Shown here: positions 27,554-36,398 of the stretch, in pieces | How the letters are laid out: each line of letters starts with the position of its first letter | Position numbering within the stretch: the stretch's first letter is position 1 | Source: an uncultured Bacteroidota bacterium | Lineage (GTDB): Bacteria > Bacteroidota > Bacteroidia > Bacteroidales > SZUA-534 | DNA: 64,000 nucleotides | Direction: 5' to 3' | Assembly: GCA_946414435.1 (NCBI GenBank) | Contig: CAMKOM010000002.1 | Coordinates: 124,001 to 188,000, forward strand | Notes under the pieces: generated by a model | Told to the model about the DNA's origin: nothing | Seen by the model: only the letters and a program-made list of their open reading frames with translations | Databases searched by the model: none | Program-made: the position numbers and the translations under genes

Positions 27554-29830
27554 TCATTCAATCTTGATTCCGACCAGCACAACATCATCGGTCTGTTCGG
27601 TTGGTGTTTCACGCGGACCATCCATTCGCCAACTCTCAAATGCATTTTTGTAGATGTCAAACTGCTCAGTGAACGGTTTTTGGTAGTTGTCGAGCAGCAA
27701 CCCATATAGTTTTTTGCGTCCGAACTTTTGTTCGTTCGAGTTGTCGAACTGGTCGGTGATGCCATCGCTGTACGCGAAGAAGCAGTCGCCTTTCTCAAGT
27801 TCGATAACGTGATTTGTGAAAGGTGTGTTCTTGTTGTATTTGCCAATCGGCATGTGGTCACACTCTATTTTGGTCAGACTGTTGTTGCGGAGCATGACGA
27901 GTGGTCGGTAAGCGCCGGAATATTGCAGCTGACGCCGTTCGGAATCGATGAGTATCAATGCCATGTCAATGCCGTCAAGCCCCCCCATTGCATCAATGTC
28001 CTGCCGCAAGGCGCTAATCACATTGGAGCGCAGTTGGTTGAGAATATCGCTTGCCTGCAGTTGCTCAGAATTCATGTCGATGTTGGCAACAATGTCGTTC
28101 AGCATCGATATGCCAAGCATGCTCATGAATGCGCCTGGGACGCCGTGCCCTGTGCAGTCAGCCACAACAAGAGCCTTATAGCGCCCGATTTTGACTGCCC
28201 AATAGAAATCGCCACTCACAATGTTGCATGGGCGGAACATTACTAGGCAGTTGCCAAAAATCTGCTGCATCATGCTGCGCGTCGGAATCACTGCTTCCTG
28301 AATGTGCTTTGCATAAATGATGCTGTCGGTGATGCTCTTGTTGGCAGCGTTCAGCAGTTCGTTCTGCGATTGCAGCTCTTCTTTTGCCGCCACAAGCTGG
28401 TAGTTTTTCTCATCAAGCATCTCGTTTTTTTTGTTCAGCATAAGGATGAGTTTTTTTCGTCTCATGCTCGATACAAGTATAATTATTGAGATGACCAACA
28501 AGCTTGATATTATTGCAATCATCAGCAATCTCTGTCTTTCAACTTTTGCCTTGTATTGCTGCTCATGTTCATATTCTTCAAGAACTCGCTGGCGCATTTT
28601 CTGCTCGAAATCCATTCGGGTTTTCGAAGTGGCAACTCGGGCAGCCACTTCGTCGTTGCTGTTATCCATCAGCAGGTAGACAAGTTCTTTCAGATATTCG
28701 TTGGCTTTGCGGTAGTCGCCTATAGTCTCGTAATATTTCCGGTACGACAAGAGAAGCTCTTTTTTGATTTCGCGACGCGGATTCTCGATGGCTATAAGTT
28801 CTTCGGCTCTTTTAAAATATTTCAGAGCCGAATCGAGATTGCCCCTGCACAGTTGGGCGCGGCCTTGTATTGTCACGGCACCAGACATGTTTGCCCTTAG
28901 ATTGTAGTCGTGTATCAGTTTGATAAGCAGATTGCAGTGCAATTCACATGAGTCGAGTGCGGCTTTCATCTCTTTGCCTTTTGCATTCTCGGCCAATTCC
29001 ATATAAACCATTGCCTTGTAAATATGAAGTTGCTGCATCTCAATGATATTGGGCAACGGCAACGCCAGAACATAGGCTGTATCCAAATGATATTTTGATA
29101 GTTGCAGCCATTCTTCGGCAAGAGAGTCGCGGCGGTGGCGTTTGTATTTGTTCACGTATACTCTTGCAAGCCCGGCATGGTCGGCTATCAAACCGTAGAC
29201 ATTGTTAATTGATGAGTCGATGGCCAGTGCCTGTGTGAAATAATTGGTGGCATTCTGATAGAATCGCACGAATATGTTCACATTTCCAAGGTTTTGAAGA
29301 ATTTGTGTTATGTGTGCCGTATCGCCGATTTCCCTGAATACGTCAAGACTCATGTGGTAGTATTTCGATGCTTGGTCGTATAGCCCCTGTGCTGTCAGAA
29401 TTGATGCCAATTGCGTGTTAAGTCTGGCTAAATTATATTTGTTTTCAAGTTTTTCCCACAGATAGATGGCTTCCATGTTAAGGTCGCGGGCTTTGTCATA
29501 GTCGGCAGCCCAATAGTAATATCGTGCCAGATAGCTGTAACCATGTGCGATATAATACTGATTGTCGAATTTGAGTGCCAAATCGAGTAGCAACTGGCAG
29601 TATTTACCAGCTGAATCAACATCGTAGAAGTACCTGCAGATAAAGAGGTATCTCGACAGCTTCGCTGTATCGTCAGGCATTGATTGAACGGCAATACGGG
29701 TGCTGTCGAGCTGACGTATAATAGTGGCCCAATCATTGTTGTTTCCACTTTGTGCGCGTGTTGTACCAGTTGCCATAGCTAAGACAACAGTCAGTAGCAG
29801 TACCTTGAAAATGTTCTTTATCGAATTCAT
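27554..29830 (-). CDS. TPR-containing SpoIIE-type serine phosphatase, second copy
   Basis: 758 residues: signal peptide (cleavage near TTRAQ, 27), TPR-like helical repeats about 40-400, a transmembrane helix at about 435-457 (LLMIAIISSLLVISIIILV) flanked by coiled coil, and a SpoIIE/PP2C domain at about 515-758 (GDFYWAVKIG, ADCTGHGVPGAFMSMLG, YSDGITDQ). The same architecture as 6553-8862, with strong identity in the phosphatase domain (ADCTGHGVPGAFMSMLGI) and much less in the sensor part. It is monocistronic between thiL and the divergent manC. The two may answer different envelope signals but act on the same type of target; this is inference. Confidence 0.86.
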   Translation of the reverse strand: MNSIKNIFKVLLLTVVLAMATGTTRAQSGNNNDWATIIRQLDSTRIAVQSMPDDTAKLSRYLFICRYFYDVDSAGKYCQLLLDLALKFDNQYYIAHGYSYLARYYYWAADYDKARDLNMEAIYLWEKLENKYNLARLNTQLASILTAQGLYDQASKYYHMSLDVFREIGDTAHITQILQNLGNVNIFVRFYQNATNYFTQALAIDSSINNVYGLIADHAGLARVYVNKYKRHRRDSLAEEWLQLSKYHLDTAYVLALPLPNIIEMQQLHIYKAMVYMELAENAKGKEMKAALDSCELHCNLLIKLIHDYNLRANMSGAVTIQGRAQLCRGNLDSALKYFKRAEELIAIENPRREIKKELLLSYRKYYETIGDYRKANEYLKELVYLLMDNSNDEVAARVATSKTRMDFEQKMRQRVLEEYEHEQQYKAKVERQRLLMIAIISSLLVISIIILVSSMRRKKLILMLNKKNEMLDEKNYQLVAAKEELQSQNELLNAANKSITDSIIYAKHIQEAVIPTRSMMQQIFGNCLVMFRPCNIVSGDFYWAVKIGRYKALVVADCTGHGVPGAFMSMLGISMLNDIVANIDMNSEQLQASDILNQLRSNVISALRQDIDAMGGLDGIDMALILIDSERRQLQYSGAYRPLVMLRNNSLTKIECDHMPIGKYNKNTPFTNHVIELEKGDCFFAYSDGITDQFDNSNEQKFGRKKLYGLLLDNYQKPFTEQFDIYKNAFESWRMDGPRETPTEQTDDVVLVGIKIE

Positions 29831-29950
29831 CCCTTCATTAAAAAATAATGGAATCTATACGAATATCTGTAGATTATGTTCGCTGTTGCAAATTATTTTT
29901 TTTGTTGGGGATGCAAAATCCCAAATAAACGTTTCGTGTTGTGAAAAAAG

Positions 29951-29981
29951 GTTGTTCAATCTTCATTTTCGTTTACATTTG
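29951..29981 (+). promoter_or_regulatory. Promoter for manC
   Basis: GTTG (29951-29954), 19-bp spacer, TACATTTG (29974-29981): a perfect -7 box and near-consensus -33 element 22 bases upstream of the manC ATG. Confidence 0.55.
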
Positions 29982-30003
29982 TGATAGAAACTGAAAAGAA
30001 CGA

Positions 30004-31101
30004 ATGGATATGAATCAGAATCTATATTGCGTGATAATGGCCGGTGGCGCCGGAACGCGCTTTTGGCCGGTTAGCCGTTCATCGTACCCGAAACAATTCA
30101 TCGATATACTGGGAATTGGCAAATCGCTGCTGCAACTCACTTTCGAGCGGTTTACAAAGATTGTTCCGCCGCAGAACGTGTTTATTGTTACCAGCGCTGA
30201 ATATAAGGATCTGACACTCAAACAACTGTCGCAGATAACGGCATCGCAGATTCTGCTTGAGCCTGCCCGTCGCAACACAGCGCCGTGCATTGCCTATGCC
30301 AACTTCCGCATCCAGCAGATGAACCCCGATGCCTGCATTGTGGTGGCTCCATCGGACCATCTGATTCTGAACGATGACATGTTCATCGACACCATCAAAA
30401 ACGGCTTTGACTTTGTGGCCAACAACGATAATCTGCTCACGCTCGGCATCCAGCCCACTCGCCCCGACACGGGCTACGGCTACATTCAGATAGGCGAAGC
30501 TATCAACTTCAATAATATTCCCGACTTAAAGCGTGTTAAGGCCTTCACCGAAAAGCCGAATCTTGAGTTTGCCAAATTCTTTGTCGAAAGCGGTGAATTT
30601 TATTGGAATTCAGGCATTTTCCTTTGGTCACTGAAGTCGATTCAATCGGCGTTCAAAAAGAATCTTGCCGAAGTTTACAACTTGTTCAACAGCAAGTCGG
30701 AACTCTTCAACACCGATGACGAGGATGATGCCATCCGTCAGATATATCCTGTCTGCCCCAACATATCAATCGACTATGGTGTGATGGAAAAAGCTGATAA
30801 TGTGGCTGTTCTGGGCTCGCATTTCGGCTGGTCGGATCTTGGGACGTGGACATCGCTCTACGAGAACCAACACAAAAACAAGGAACAAAACGTGGTTTCT
30901 GGCGACAATGTGCTGCTCTACGACACCAAACGCTCGATTGTGTACGCGCCTAAAGACAAACTTGTTGTGGTGCAAGGTCTTGCTAACTATATTGTTGTTG
31001 ATACGCCCGACGCTCTGCTTATCTGCGACAAGGATGAGGAACAGACCGTGAAAGTGATTGTGAACGATATCAAATCGAAAACGGGAGATAAATATATTTA
31101 A
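30004..31101 (+). CDS. manC: Mannose-1-phosphate guanylyltransferase
   Basis: Makes GDP-mannose from mannose-1-phosphate and GTP. 365 residues of nucleotidyltransferase fold: signature MAGGAGTRFWPVSRSSYPKQF at about 12-32, LLEPARRNTAPCIAYA near 88, VVAPSDHLI near 113 and FTEKPNLE near 180 (FxEKP). The FYWNSGIFLW motif is near 200 and a C-terminal left-handed-helix region carries SDLGTW. It lacks the isomerase domain of bifunctional ManC/AlgA, so it is the monofunctional form. Product could feed the mannosyltransferase at 21797. The start could also be the ATG two codons downstream. Confidence 0.9.
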   Translation: MDMNQNLYCVIMAGGAGTRFWPVSRSSYPKQFIDILGIGKSLLQLTFERFTKIVPPQNVFIVTSAEYKDLTLKQLSQITASQILLEPARRNTAPCIAYANFRIQQMNPDACIVVAPSDHLILNDDMFIDTIKNGFDFVANNDNLLTLGIQPTRPDTGYGYIQIGEAINFNNIPDLKRVKAFTEKPNLEFAKFFVESGEFYWNSGIFLWSLKSIQSAFKKNLAEVYNLFNSKSELFNTDDEDDAIRQIYPVCPNISIDYGVMEKADNVAVLGSHFGWSDLGTWTSLYENQHKNKEQNVVSGDNVLLYDTKRSIVYAPKDKLVVVQGLANYIVVDTPDALLICDKDEEQTVKVIVNDIKSKTGDKYI

Positions 31102-31117
31102 TGGGTGCCAACTTAAT

Positions 31118-32029
31118 CTACTCTTTCGCGCAATGCCGCTTGATTGAGTCGATATAGACTTCGGCGTAGCGCGACAGAGCCATTCCTTTGCGGGTGATGA
31201 TACCAACGGTCATTTTGTCGTCAATCAACAACGGGCGGGCAATGATGTTCTCGCCGTTCAGTTTGTGGCTTATCACGCCAGAGCAAATGGTGTAACCGTT
31301 GAGGCCGATTATCAGGTTGAAAAGCGTTGCGCGGTCGCGGACTTTGATGTTTTTAGTGCAGTCGAAATCGATTGGGGCGAGCGGCTCTTCCGAAAAATAG
31401 AACGAATTAAAATCGCCTTGCTCATATGTTAGATAAGGGTACGGCTTCAGGTCGTCGAGCGATATTTTCTCGTTGGCGGCGAGCGGATTCTGCGTCGATA
31501 TGAATATGTGCAGCGGCGTTGTGAGAATGGGCATGAACTGCAAATGGTTCTTACGAAGTAATTTATCGATTATGTCGCCGTTCTTGCGGCTTTTGAACAG
31601 CACCCCCACTTCGCTTTTCAGCTTTGCCACATCGTCGATAATCTCGTGTGTCTGCGTTTCGCGAAGGGTGAAATCGTACGACGGACCGCCAAACTCGCGT
31701 ATCACATCAACAAAGGCGTTCACGGCAAACGAGTAATGCTGACAACTCACCGAAAAGATTGGATTTGTGCCGCCGCCGGCTTTGTATCGGTCTTCGAGAA
31801 GTGATGCCTGTTCTAAAACCTGGCGTGCGTAGGCCAGAAACTCGTCGCCTTCGTTGGTGATTGTAACGCCTTTGTTTGTCCGCGAAAAAATGCGAATACC
31901 CATTTCATTTTCAAGCTCGTGTATGGCCGCCGTCAGGCTTGGCTGCGAGATGAAAACCCGCTTCGACGCTTCAGTAATGTTGCGAGTGTCGGCAACCGTA
32001 ACGGCATATTTCAATTGTTGCAGTGTCAT
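31118..32029 (-). CDS. LysR-family transcriptional regulator
   Basis: 303 residues: winged HTH at about 1-60 (MTLQQLKYAVTVADTRNITEASKRVFISQPSLTAAIHELE, split here by position 20 as helix 1 and recognition region), then a periplasmic-binding-like effector domain about 90-300. It is divergent from metE with a LysR box in the gap. In enterobacteria a LysR protein (MetR) regulates divergent metE, so a similar role is plausible, but the sequence alone does not prove orthology. A near-perfect -7 box (TATACTTG, 32034-32041) ends 5 bases before the ATG, so the mRNA may be leaderless. Confidence 0.88.
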   Translation of the reverse strand: MTLQQLKYAVTVADTRNITEASKRVFISQPSLTAAIHELENEMGIRIFSRTNKGVTITNEGDEFLAYARQVLEQASLLEDRYKAGGGTNPIFSVSCQHYSFAVNAFVDVIREFGGPSYDFTLRETQTHEIIDDVAKLKSEVGVLFKSRKNGDIIDKLLRKNHLQFMPILTTPLHIFISTQNPLAANEKISLDDLKPYPYLTYEQGDFNSFYFSEEPLAPIDFDCTKNIKVRDRATLFNLIIGLNGYTICSGVISHKLNGENIIARPLLIDDKMTVGIITRKGMALSRYAEVYIDSIKRHCAKE

Positions 32030-32062
32030 GGTGCAAGTATAGGCATAATTTCCGTTCGCACC

Positions 32063-32089
32063 ATAGAAAAAATCTATAACAAACGTTAT
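32063..32089. promoter_or_regulatory. LysR-type binding site between regulator and metE
   Basis: ATAG-N7-CTAT (32063-32077) is a perfect interrupted palindrome fulfilling the T-N11-A rule, overlapped by a second palindrome ATAAC-AAAC-GTTAT (32076-32089). If metE transcription starts about 4 bases after the -7-like TAAACTTG (32124-32131), the first palindrome is centred near -65, the classic LysR recognition position. Confidence 0.6.
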
Positions 32090-32123
32090 GAAAATAGTAT
32101 TTTCCGCTTTCTGACCGACACGC

Positions 32124-32131
32124 TAAACTTG
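32124..32131 (+). promoter_or_regulatory. -7-like box TAAACTTG for metE
   Basis: Matches TAnnTTTG at all but one defined position, 32 bases before the metE ATG. No -33 TTTG is visible, consistent with an activator-dependent promoter. Confidence 0.4.
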
Positions 32132-32163
32132 CACCCAACAAAAAATTCTAAAAACAACAAGTT

Positions 32164-34452
32164 ATGACAGCACAAACTTCAGTTATTGGTTTTCCGCGAA
32201 TCGGAAAAAATCGCGAACTAAAATTCGCAAGTGAAAAATTCTTCAAGGGTGAAATCACAGAGGCCGAACTTCAGGACACTGCAAAGTCTATTCGCCGCTA
32301 CGGTTGGGAAAAACAGCGCGAGGCTGGTATCGGCTTTATTGCGTCGAACGATTTCTCGTTTTACGACAATATGCTCGACACAGCGTTTTTGCTTGGCGCC
32401 GTGCCCGAACGCTACACGGCTTTGAATCTGAACCCGATAGACACATATTTTGCCGCCGCCCACGGCTATCAGGGTGCGAAAGGCGATGTTAAGGCGCTGC
32501 CGATGAAAAAATGGTTCAATACCAACTACCACTACATTGTGCCCGAACTTGGTGCCGCTACAAAAATCGCTCTTGCCGAAAACGCAAAGCCTGTGGCTGA
32601 ATTTGTGGAGGCTAAAAAGTTGGGAATCAACACTGTGCCGAGTTTGATTGGCATTTATACATTTTTAAGACTTTCGACATACACCGATAACAAAAAGGCT
32701 GCCGATTTCGCCGCCGACGCAGTTTCGGCTTACGTGCAACTTGCTGAAAATCTTGCCAAATCAGGTGCCGAATGGATTAGTTTCTCGGAACCGGCTCTTG
32801 TTTTCGATGTTCAGGCTGCCGAAAAGCAACTTTTCAAATCAATCTACAGCGAAATTGTTGCTCAAATCAAGCGAAAGACCAGTCTGAAAATCGCGCTGCA
32901 AACCTACTTTGGCGACATCCGCGATGTGTACGCCGATGTTTGCTCGCTCGGGTTCGATGCCATTGGGCTCGATTTTGTCGAAGGCAAAAAATCGCTCGAA
33001 CTTGTGAAATCGGGCTTCCCCAAAAACACGCTCTTGCTTGCCGGAATTGTGAACGGCAAGAACATTTGGCGCGCCAATTATGCCGATAAACTCACCATTA
33101 TCAAAGAGTTGACCAACACTGTTGATGCCGATAGAATTGTTGTGTCGACTTCGTGCTCGTTGCTTCACGTGCCCTACACAACCGCGAGCGAGGCCGCTCT
33201 GTCCGACGACATTAAAAAACATTTCGCCTTTGCCGAAGAAAAGCTGGGCGAATTGGCCGACATTGCCAGCGTCAACACTTCGGCTTTGGCCGCAAACCAC
33301 GAACTTTTCGCCACCCGCCGCACTGTTGAGTCGGCTGCGGTGCAAAAGGCGCTTGCCAGCCTGACCGACGCCGATTTTGTGCGCCTTCCGGCCTTTGCCG
33401 AACGCGAAAAAATTCAGCACGAACGCTTTGCCCTGCCGCTGTTCCCGACCACCACAATCGGCTCATTCCCTCAAACAAAAGAGGTTCGGGCCAACCGCGC
33501 GCTCTTCAAAAAAGGCTCAATCAGCAAGGAACAGTATATCGAATTCAATAAGAAGAAGATAGCCGAATGCATTGCCACACAGGAAGAAATCGGGCTCGAC
33601 GTGCTTGTTCATGGTGAGTTTGAGCGCAACGATATGGTTGAGTATTTCGGCGGCTTGATGGATGGTTTTCTGTTCACACAGAACGCGTGGGTGCAGAGTT
33701 ACGGAACGCGCTGCGTGAAGCCGCCTGTGGTTTGGGCCGATGTTACCCGCCGTCAGCCGATGACCGTCGATTGGATTGTGTACGCGCAAAGTTGCACCAA
33801 AAAGACGGTGAAGGGTATGCTCACAGGTCCGGTTACCATTCTCAATTGGTCGTTCCCGCGCGAGGATGTGTCGCTGAAAGAACAAGCTTGGCAGATTGCA
33901 CTCGCCATTCGCGATGAGGTTATCGATTTGGAAAAGAACGGCATTCGCATTATTCAGATTGACGAGGCCGCTCTGCGCGAGAAACTGCCGCTTCGCCGTT
34001 CCGATTGGCACACCGAATATCTCGATTGGGCCATTCCGGCATTCCGTCTTGTTCACGCCAAGGTGAAACCCGAAACGCAAATCCACACCCATATGTGCTA
34101 CAGCGAGTTCAACGACATTATCAGCGATATCGACGCAATGGATGCCGATGTAATCACCTTTGAGGCAAGCCGTTCCGACCTTAAGATTCTAGATGCGCTC
34201 AAGGCTTCGAATTTCAAAACCGAAGTTGGTCCGGGCGTGTACGACATTCACTCGCCGCGCGTGCCGTCGGTTGCCGAAATCAGCGATGCTTTGCACAAGA
34301 TGCTCACAAAGGTGCCGCAACACAAACTATGGGTGAATCCCGACTGCGGACTCAAAACCCGCGGCGAAACCGAAACAAAGGCAAGCCTGAAAAATCTTGT
34401 GGAAGCTGCAAAGCAACTTCGCGGTGAAGTGAAGGGGAGGAGGAACAGTTGA
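32164..34452 (+). CDS. metE: Cobalamin-independent methionine synthase
   Basis: Transfers methyl from 5-methyltetrahydropteroyl-polyglutamate to homocysteine. 762 residues, full length, with two TIM-barrel halves. N-terminal [14 protein letters not shown] binds folate. The C-terminal catalytic half has [14 protein letters not shown] near 437, [13 protein letters not shown] near 481, zinc ligands in [10 protein letters not shown] (about 640-650, His and Cys) and CGLKTR (about 735), and the segment [12 protein letters not shown]. It is divergent from the LysR gene and ends before a hairpin terminator. An intact MetE means methionine can be made without B12. Confidence 0.96.
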   Translation: MTAQTSVIGFPRIGKNRELKFASEKFFKGEITEAELQDTAKSIRRYGWEKQREAGIGFIASNDFSFYDNMLDTAFLLGAVPERYTALNLNPIDTYFAAAHGYQGAKGDVKALPMKKWFNTNYHYIVPELGAATKIALAENAKPVAEFVEAKKLGINTVPSLIGIYTFLRLSTYTDNKKAADFAADAVSAYVQLAENLAKSGAEWISFSEPALVFDVQAAEKQLFKSIYSEIVAQIKRKTSLKIALQTYFGDIRDVYADVCSLGFDAIGLDFVEGKKSLELVKSGFPKNTLLLAGIVNGKNIWRANYADKLTIIKELTNTVDADRIVVSTSCSLLHVPYTTASEAALSDDIKKHFAFAEEKLGELADIASVNTSALAANHELFATRRTVESAAVQKALASLTDADFVRLPAFAEREKIQHERFALPLFPTTTIGSFPQTKEVRANRALFKKGSISKEQYIEFNKKKIAECIATQEEIGLDVLVHGEFERNDMVEYFGGLMDGFLFTQNAWVQSYGTRCVKPPVVWADVTRRQPMTVDWIVYAQSCTKKTVKGMLTGPVTILNWSFPREDVSLKEQAWQIALAIRDEVIDLEKNGIRIIQIDEAALREKLPLRRSDWHTEYLDWAIPAFRLVHAKVKPETQIHTHMCYSEFNDIISDIDAMDADVITFEASRSDLKILDALKASNFKTEVGPGVYDIHSPRVPSVAEISDALHKMLTKVPQHKLWVNPDCGLKTRGETETKASLKNLVEAAKQLRGEVKGRRNS

Positions 34453-34495
34453 GAAGATTGGATGAGGGACTTCAAACAACGAATTTAATGTTAAA

Positions 34496-34533
34496 AAGGG
34501 GCAGTCCATATTAGGGCGGCCCCTTGAATTTTT
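34496..34533. terminator. Bidirectional hairpin terminator
   Basis: AAGGGGC (34496-34502) pairs with GCCCCTT (34519-34525). GAATTTTT follows on the plus strand and a T run (complement of 34493-34497) on the minus strand. It sits between the convergent metE and the plug-domain gene. Confidence 0.6.
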
Positions 34534-34583
34534 CCAGGTTAAAAGTTGTTTAGTAGCTGAATCTTAACAAAACAATTAATCAC

Positions 34584-35252
34584 TCAATCTCCAGCCTTTT
34601 TCAGAGTGATAATCACGACGCCATTACCACCGCGGCTGCCGTAAATAGCAGCGCCACCATCTTTTATCACTGAAACATCTTTCACATCGCATGGCGTCAC
34701 AAAGTCGAGCGACTGCACTTCCTGGCCGTCAACAATCAAAAGAGCGCATTGTGGACCGTTGAAGGTCTCGTTGCCGCGAATTGACACGCAACCGCCACTG
34801 ACAGAGAGACTTGTAAAGTTCTCACTCAACAAATCCATCATGTTTGTATAGCGGCAGTAATCCTTGCCTTTCGGCAGACGAGAAACAGCCGTAGTACGGT
34901 CTTTTTCAGAAATATAACCATAACCGATAGCCACATCGATATTGGCTTCGTTCATCGGGAAAGTCATTTCGGCATTCACGCTGTCTGCATTGCCTGGCTT
35001 AACTTTCTTCTTAACAGCCTTAAACAATTCACCTTCAAAAATTATCACATCCTTTTCGGCGCAAACAAGTGTGTAGCAGCCTGTTGTGTCGGTTTGTGTC
35101 TTGCTGCCCAATACCTTCGACCTAACTGAAAGACCGCGCACTGGCATATCGCCCATTGTTACGGCCTTGCCGTAGATGGCTTGTGTTTTTTCCTGCGAAT
35201 TGGCGAAGGCTGCATTCAGCAACACCGCCATCAGAATAACTATCTTTTTCAT
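34584..35252 (-). CDS. Stand-alone CarboxypepD_reg-like plus TonB plug-domain protein
   Basis: 222 residues from ATG 35252 (the in-frame TTG 6 bases upstream is less likely), with a signal peptide (cleavage near ANSQ). Residues about 25-95 resemble the carboxypeptidase-regulatory-like domain that begins SusC-type receptors (IYGKAVTMGDMPVRGLSV, TDTTGCYTLVCAEKD). Residues about 115-220 are a SusC-like plug (GYGYISEKDRTTAVS, CVSIRGNETFNGPQCALLIVDG, VSVIKDGGAAIYGSRGGNG, VVIITLKK). The barrel is absent: the gene stops after the plug and no barrel-coding frame follows. It is either a real soluble plug protein or a decayed receptor; intact motifs and a clean terminator favour the former. Confidence 0.8.
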   Translation of the reverse strand: MKKIVILMAVLLNAAFANSQEKTQAIYGKAVTMGDMPVRGLSVRSKVLGSKTQTDTTGCYTLVCAEKDVIIFEGELFKAVKKKVKPGNADSVNAEMTFPMNEANIDVAIGYGYISEKDRTTAVSRLPKGKDYCRYTNMMDLLSENFTSLSVSGGCVSIRGNETFNGPQCALLIVDGQEVQSLDFVTPCDVKDVSVIKDGGAAIYGSRGGNGVVIITLKKAGD

Positions 35253-35362
35253 ATTCAATGATGTTTTTATGTTTCGAAAATAATTGATTTGTCAGAATGC
35301 CAATGTTTTTTTCTATAAAGCCCTTAAGATTGTCAACCGCACGGCTTTTTTTATCGCTGATT

Positions 35363-36397
35363 TTAGTTTGATGCTATACAAAAACGCTCTACAAGCTCGT
35401 CGAATTGAGCCTGATCGGCAAGAAATTCCACCTGAATTGGCAGATAATAAACTGGCACACCGCTGAGTCGCGCTGTCAGTTCGGGCGTCAGGCGCATTGC
35501 GTCTTTTTCGGTCACAATCACCATTTTTGAACTTGATTTAACTGATTGATAGGCGGTTATAACTTTGTCTATATCATCGGTCGTAAAGAAATGATGATCG
35601 GGGAATTTCAGGCCGACAACTTTTGCCCCCGAATCGGTCAGATGCTGATAAAGCCGCTCGGGGCGGGCTATTCCTGTTGCCACCACCACCATGGCACCTT
35701 TGAGTTCTGTATTGACAGGTGAATTGCCTATCGGTACAAGTTGACCATAGCCGAAAGTTGTAAAAAAAGCAAGCACTTCGGGGCTCAGCTTCAACTTGCG
35801 GCTAAATTCCTGTCTTTCAGTATCAGTCAGTGTTTTGGGGCATTTGGTCACCAAAACAACATTGGCTCGGTTGATGCCACAACGTGGCTCGCGCAACCGT
35901 CCTGCAGGCAGCATCAAATCATTGAAAATCGGTCTGTTATAATCTACCAGAACAATGTTCAACCCTGCACGCACATAGCGATGCTGAAAGGCGTCGTCGA
36001 GAATGAAGGTGTCGGCAGCATTAGCGGCCAAAATGTGGTCGATGGCGTGGGTTCGCACTTCATCGACGGCCACCAAAACATCTGGAAACTTGCGTTTTAT
36101 CTGCAACGGCTCATCGCCAACACTTCTGACATCCGACTCGGGACGCACTTCAACAAATCCGCTTGTCGAACGGCCATAGCCGCGGCTCACAACCGCCACC
36201 CGCCGTTTCGCGCCAAGCATCCTGACAAGGTACTCAACGTGTGGTGTCTTGCCCGTGCCGCCAACCGTGATGTTACCCACTACGATGACAGGCACGCCGT
36301 AGGCCTTCGATTTGAGTATGCCCCAATCGAAAAGCCTGTTGCGGACAACGGCCACGCATCTGTAAATGAGTGCAAAAGGCAGCAGCAGATATTTCAT
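35363..36397 (-). CDS. lpxK: Tetraacyldisaccharide 4'-kinase
   Basis: Phosphorylates the lipid A precursor at the 4' position at the inner membrane. 344 residues from ATG 36397: an N-terminal hydrophobic helix, P-loop GNITVGGTGKTP (about 41-52), SRGYGRSTSGFV, and DDAFQHRYVRAGLNIVLVDY (catalytic Asp region). The ATG lies one base after the sppA stop codon, so the genes are translationally coupled. The longer frame upstream overlaps sppA and is rejected. Confidence 0.93.
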   Translation of the reverse strand: MKYLLLPFALIYRCVAVVRNRLFDWGILKSKAYGVPVIVVGNITVGGTGKTPHVEYLVRMLGAKRRVAVVSRGYGRSTSGFVEVRPESDVRSVGDEPLQIKRKFPDVLVAVDEVRTHAIDHILAANAADTFILDDAFQHRYVRAGLNIVLVDYNRPIFNDLMLPAGRLREPRCGINRANVVLVTKCPKTLTDTERQEFSRKLKLSPEVLAFFTTFGYGQLVPIGNSPVNTELKGAMVVVATGIARPERLYQHLTDSGAKVVGLKFPDHHFFTTDDIDKVITAYQSVKSSSKMVIVTEKDAMRLTPELTARLSGVPVYYLPIQVEFLADQAQFDELVERFCIASN

Positions 36398-36398
36398 T

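Noticed and set aside
31118..32029. Naming the LysR gene metR or oxyR
   Set aside because: The box resembles an OxyR half-site and the context resembles metR–metE, but the protein lacks motifs that would fix either identity.
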